Assembly: GCA_034440615.1 (NCBI GenBank)
Contig: JAOTOM010005185.1
Coordinates: 632,001 to 696,000 of the forward strand
Length of the DNA stretch: 64,000 bases
Reading direction: 5' to 3'
DNA from: Ashinkailepas kermadecensis
Taxonomy: Eukaryota; Arthropoda; Thecostraca; Neolepadidae
This document shows, one piece after another, positions 62,997-64,000 of the stretch. The first letter of the stretch is position 1. Each line of letters starts with the position of its first letter. The notes beneath the pieces are model-generated. The model searched no databases and was not told where the DNA came from. It saw nothing but the letters and a program-made list of their open reading frames with translations. Position numbers and translations under genes: made by a program.

Positions 62997-63191
62997 CTGC
63001 TGGTAGCTCTGCTGCTGGGAGGGAGCCTGCGACGGGTAGTACTCGGGAGAGCGTGATCGCTCCGCCGGTGCCGGTTCGGGCCGCGACTCCTGGTACCTGA
63101 CCGGCTCAGACCTCGACTCCTGGTACCTCGTCGGTTCGGGCCTCGGCTCCTGCTGGTATTTCACTGTCTCCTCCTGGTACGACTGAGGTTG
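62997..63191 (-). CDS. Gene 2 exon: Gln/Pro/Arg-rich repeats
   Basis: Minus-strand exon of 195 nt, 65 codons, phase 0 at both ends, from acceptor CTCTAATTTGCAG to donor CAGCAG|GTAACC. It encodes QPQSYQEETVKYQQEPRPEP, then two near-perfect repeats (TRYQESRSEP, VRYQESRPEP), APAERSRSPEYYPSQ and APSQQQSYQQ. Strongly G/C-biased third positions. The product is probably disordered, with a 10-residue internal repeat R-Y-Q-E-S-R-x-E-P. Without the upstream exons I cannot name the protein; structural/cuticle-like and RNA-associated proteins can both look like this. Confidence 0.82.
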
Positions 63192-64000
63192 CTGCAAATT
63201 AGAGGCATGCGTGTTTGGGAGAGCAAGCAGCATACGCGTCACAACTAGACATGAGTGCGATGAGGCAGGCATATCACAGAGGCTACGGGAAACTACGGCT
63301 CAGGAATTAATTATGTCTACCGAAATGCTAGTATTATGATAGGTAGTGTGAAATTAATGTTATTCTGATAGCATAACATCATGCAATCTTTACAGCACCC
63401 TACTGAATACAGGATTAAAAACTGCACTTAAACAGACTAAAAATGATGGAATAACAAAATAACTGGCTTTTCGTATGGGACACTATCCCACAGGCACATC
63501 CTCTGATGATGTACAGGTGGTAGCTGGGCATAATATATCCCTGTCGGTATGCCCTCAAGGCACGCATCTTATCTCCTCCGGCTATGGGTGCAGAACTTGG
63601 TTGGTCACACAGCACAATAATGTTTCGAAATTGGGTGACCAGATGCTAGAGATATCAGCCTTCAATTTCTAAGTTCATGGTTTAAATTCGGCCCACGTGA
63701 GCGTATGTTTTGTGGTAATGTTCGTGAATGTCTGACTCGAAATTGAGTCGATTGTCCTTAAGTAAGATGTTAGGAACTATATCATGGTTGCAAATTTTAG
63801 TCGTCACTGGTTACGCCAAGACGTCAAATTGGGTCCAGGCTATCCAAAGCGCCCTATTTGGGATATTTACACCAATTAACCTCAAATGCCACCGACTTAT
63901 GACTTGATAACTACACGTCAGACAATAGACCAGTTCTCCAGTTTTACTGACAGGTGCAAATCAAATCATCGTATGTTGTTTAACGGCTGAAATATCAAAC
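63192..64000 (-). other. Upstream intron of gene 2, nothing recognised
   Basis: Unique AT-rich sequence to the window edge. The 5' exons of gene 2 must lie beyond 64000. Confidence 0.6.

Overview
The window reads as nuclear DNA of an invertebrate, most likely an arthropod. Coding exons are short, GC-rich at third codon positions and bounded by GT-AG splice sites. Introns are long and packed with micro- and minisatellites. The transposable elements are jockey/I-type LINE remnants with RNase H, tRNA-derived SINEs, and DNA elements with 8-bp target duplications. CCTAA/TTAGG-like motifs are scattered in one block. Nothing prokaryotic was seen: no operons, no CRISPR array, no rRNA. The species is not identifiable from what I can see; the arthropod call is inference.

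Gene 1 (+ strand, 4024-32882) is the 3' part of a divergent Vps4-like AAA ATPase. Five exons join in consistent phase: 4024-4177, 5401-5673, 7034-7227, 28218-28294 and 32757-32882. They give 273 residues from just before Walker A to the stop. The N-terminal MIT part must lie upstream of the window. Intron 3 is 20,990 bp and is made largely of a tetranucleotide array, a (TA)n tract, a 65-bp minisatellite split by a 10.24-kb insertion, and a 62-bp minisatellite of about 45 copies.

Gene 2 (- strand) is an unidentified protein of low-complexity, Tyr/Pro/Gln/Arg-rich exons: 63191-62997, 61328-61249, 57138-57033 and 55581-55461. A compact C-terminal exon with a stop (45623-45474) is in compatible phase but is not proven to belong to the same gene. 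Its most striking property is that splice junctions of at least three exons are copied in tandem in the adjoining introns, as minisatellites or short duplications carrying decoy splice sites.

Genes 1 and 2 converge. The roughly 12.6 kb between them holds five tandem arrays, a 188-bp MITE with a perfect 8-bp duplication, a jockey/I-clade remnant interrupted by another DNA element, and several LINE 3' tails. The long intron between the last two gene 2 exons holds a second LINE remnant, a tRNA-like SINE, a pair of 0.5-kb direct repeats and a 1.52-kb fold-back element. A clean 163-bp SINE with a 15-bp target duplication sits at 57966-58128. Two patches (21240-21470 and 38500-39075) look like poorly polished assembly.
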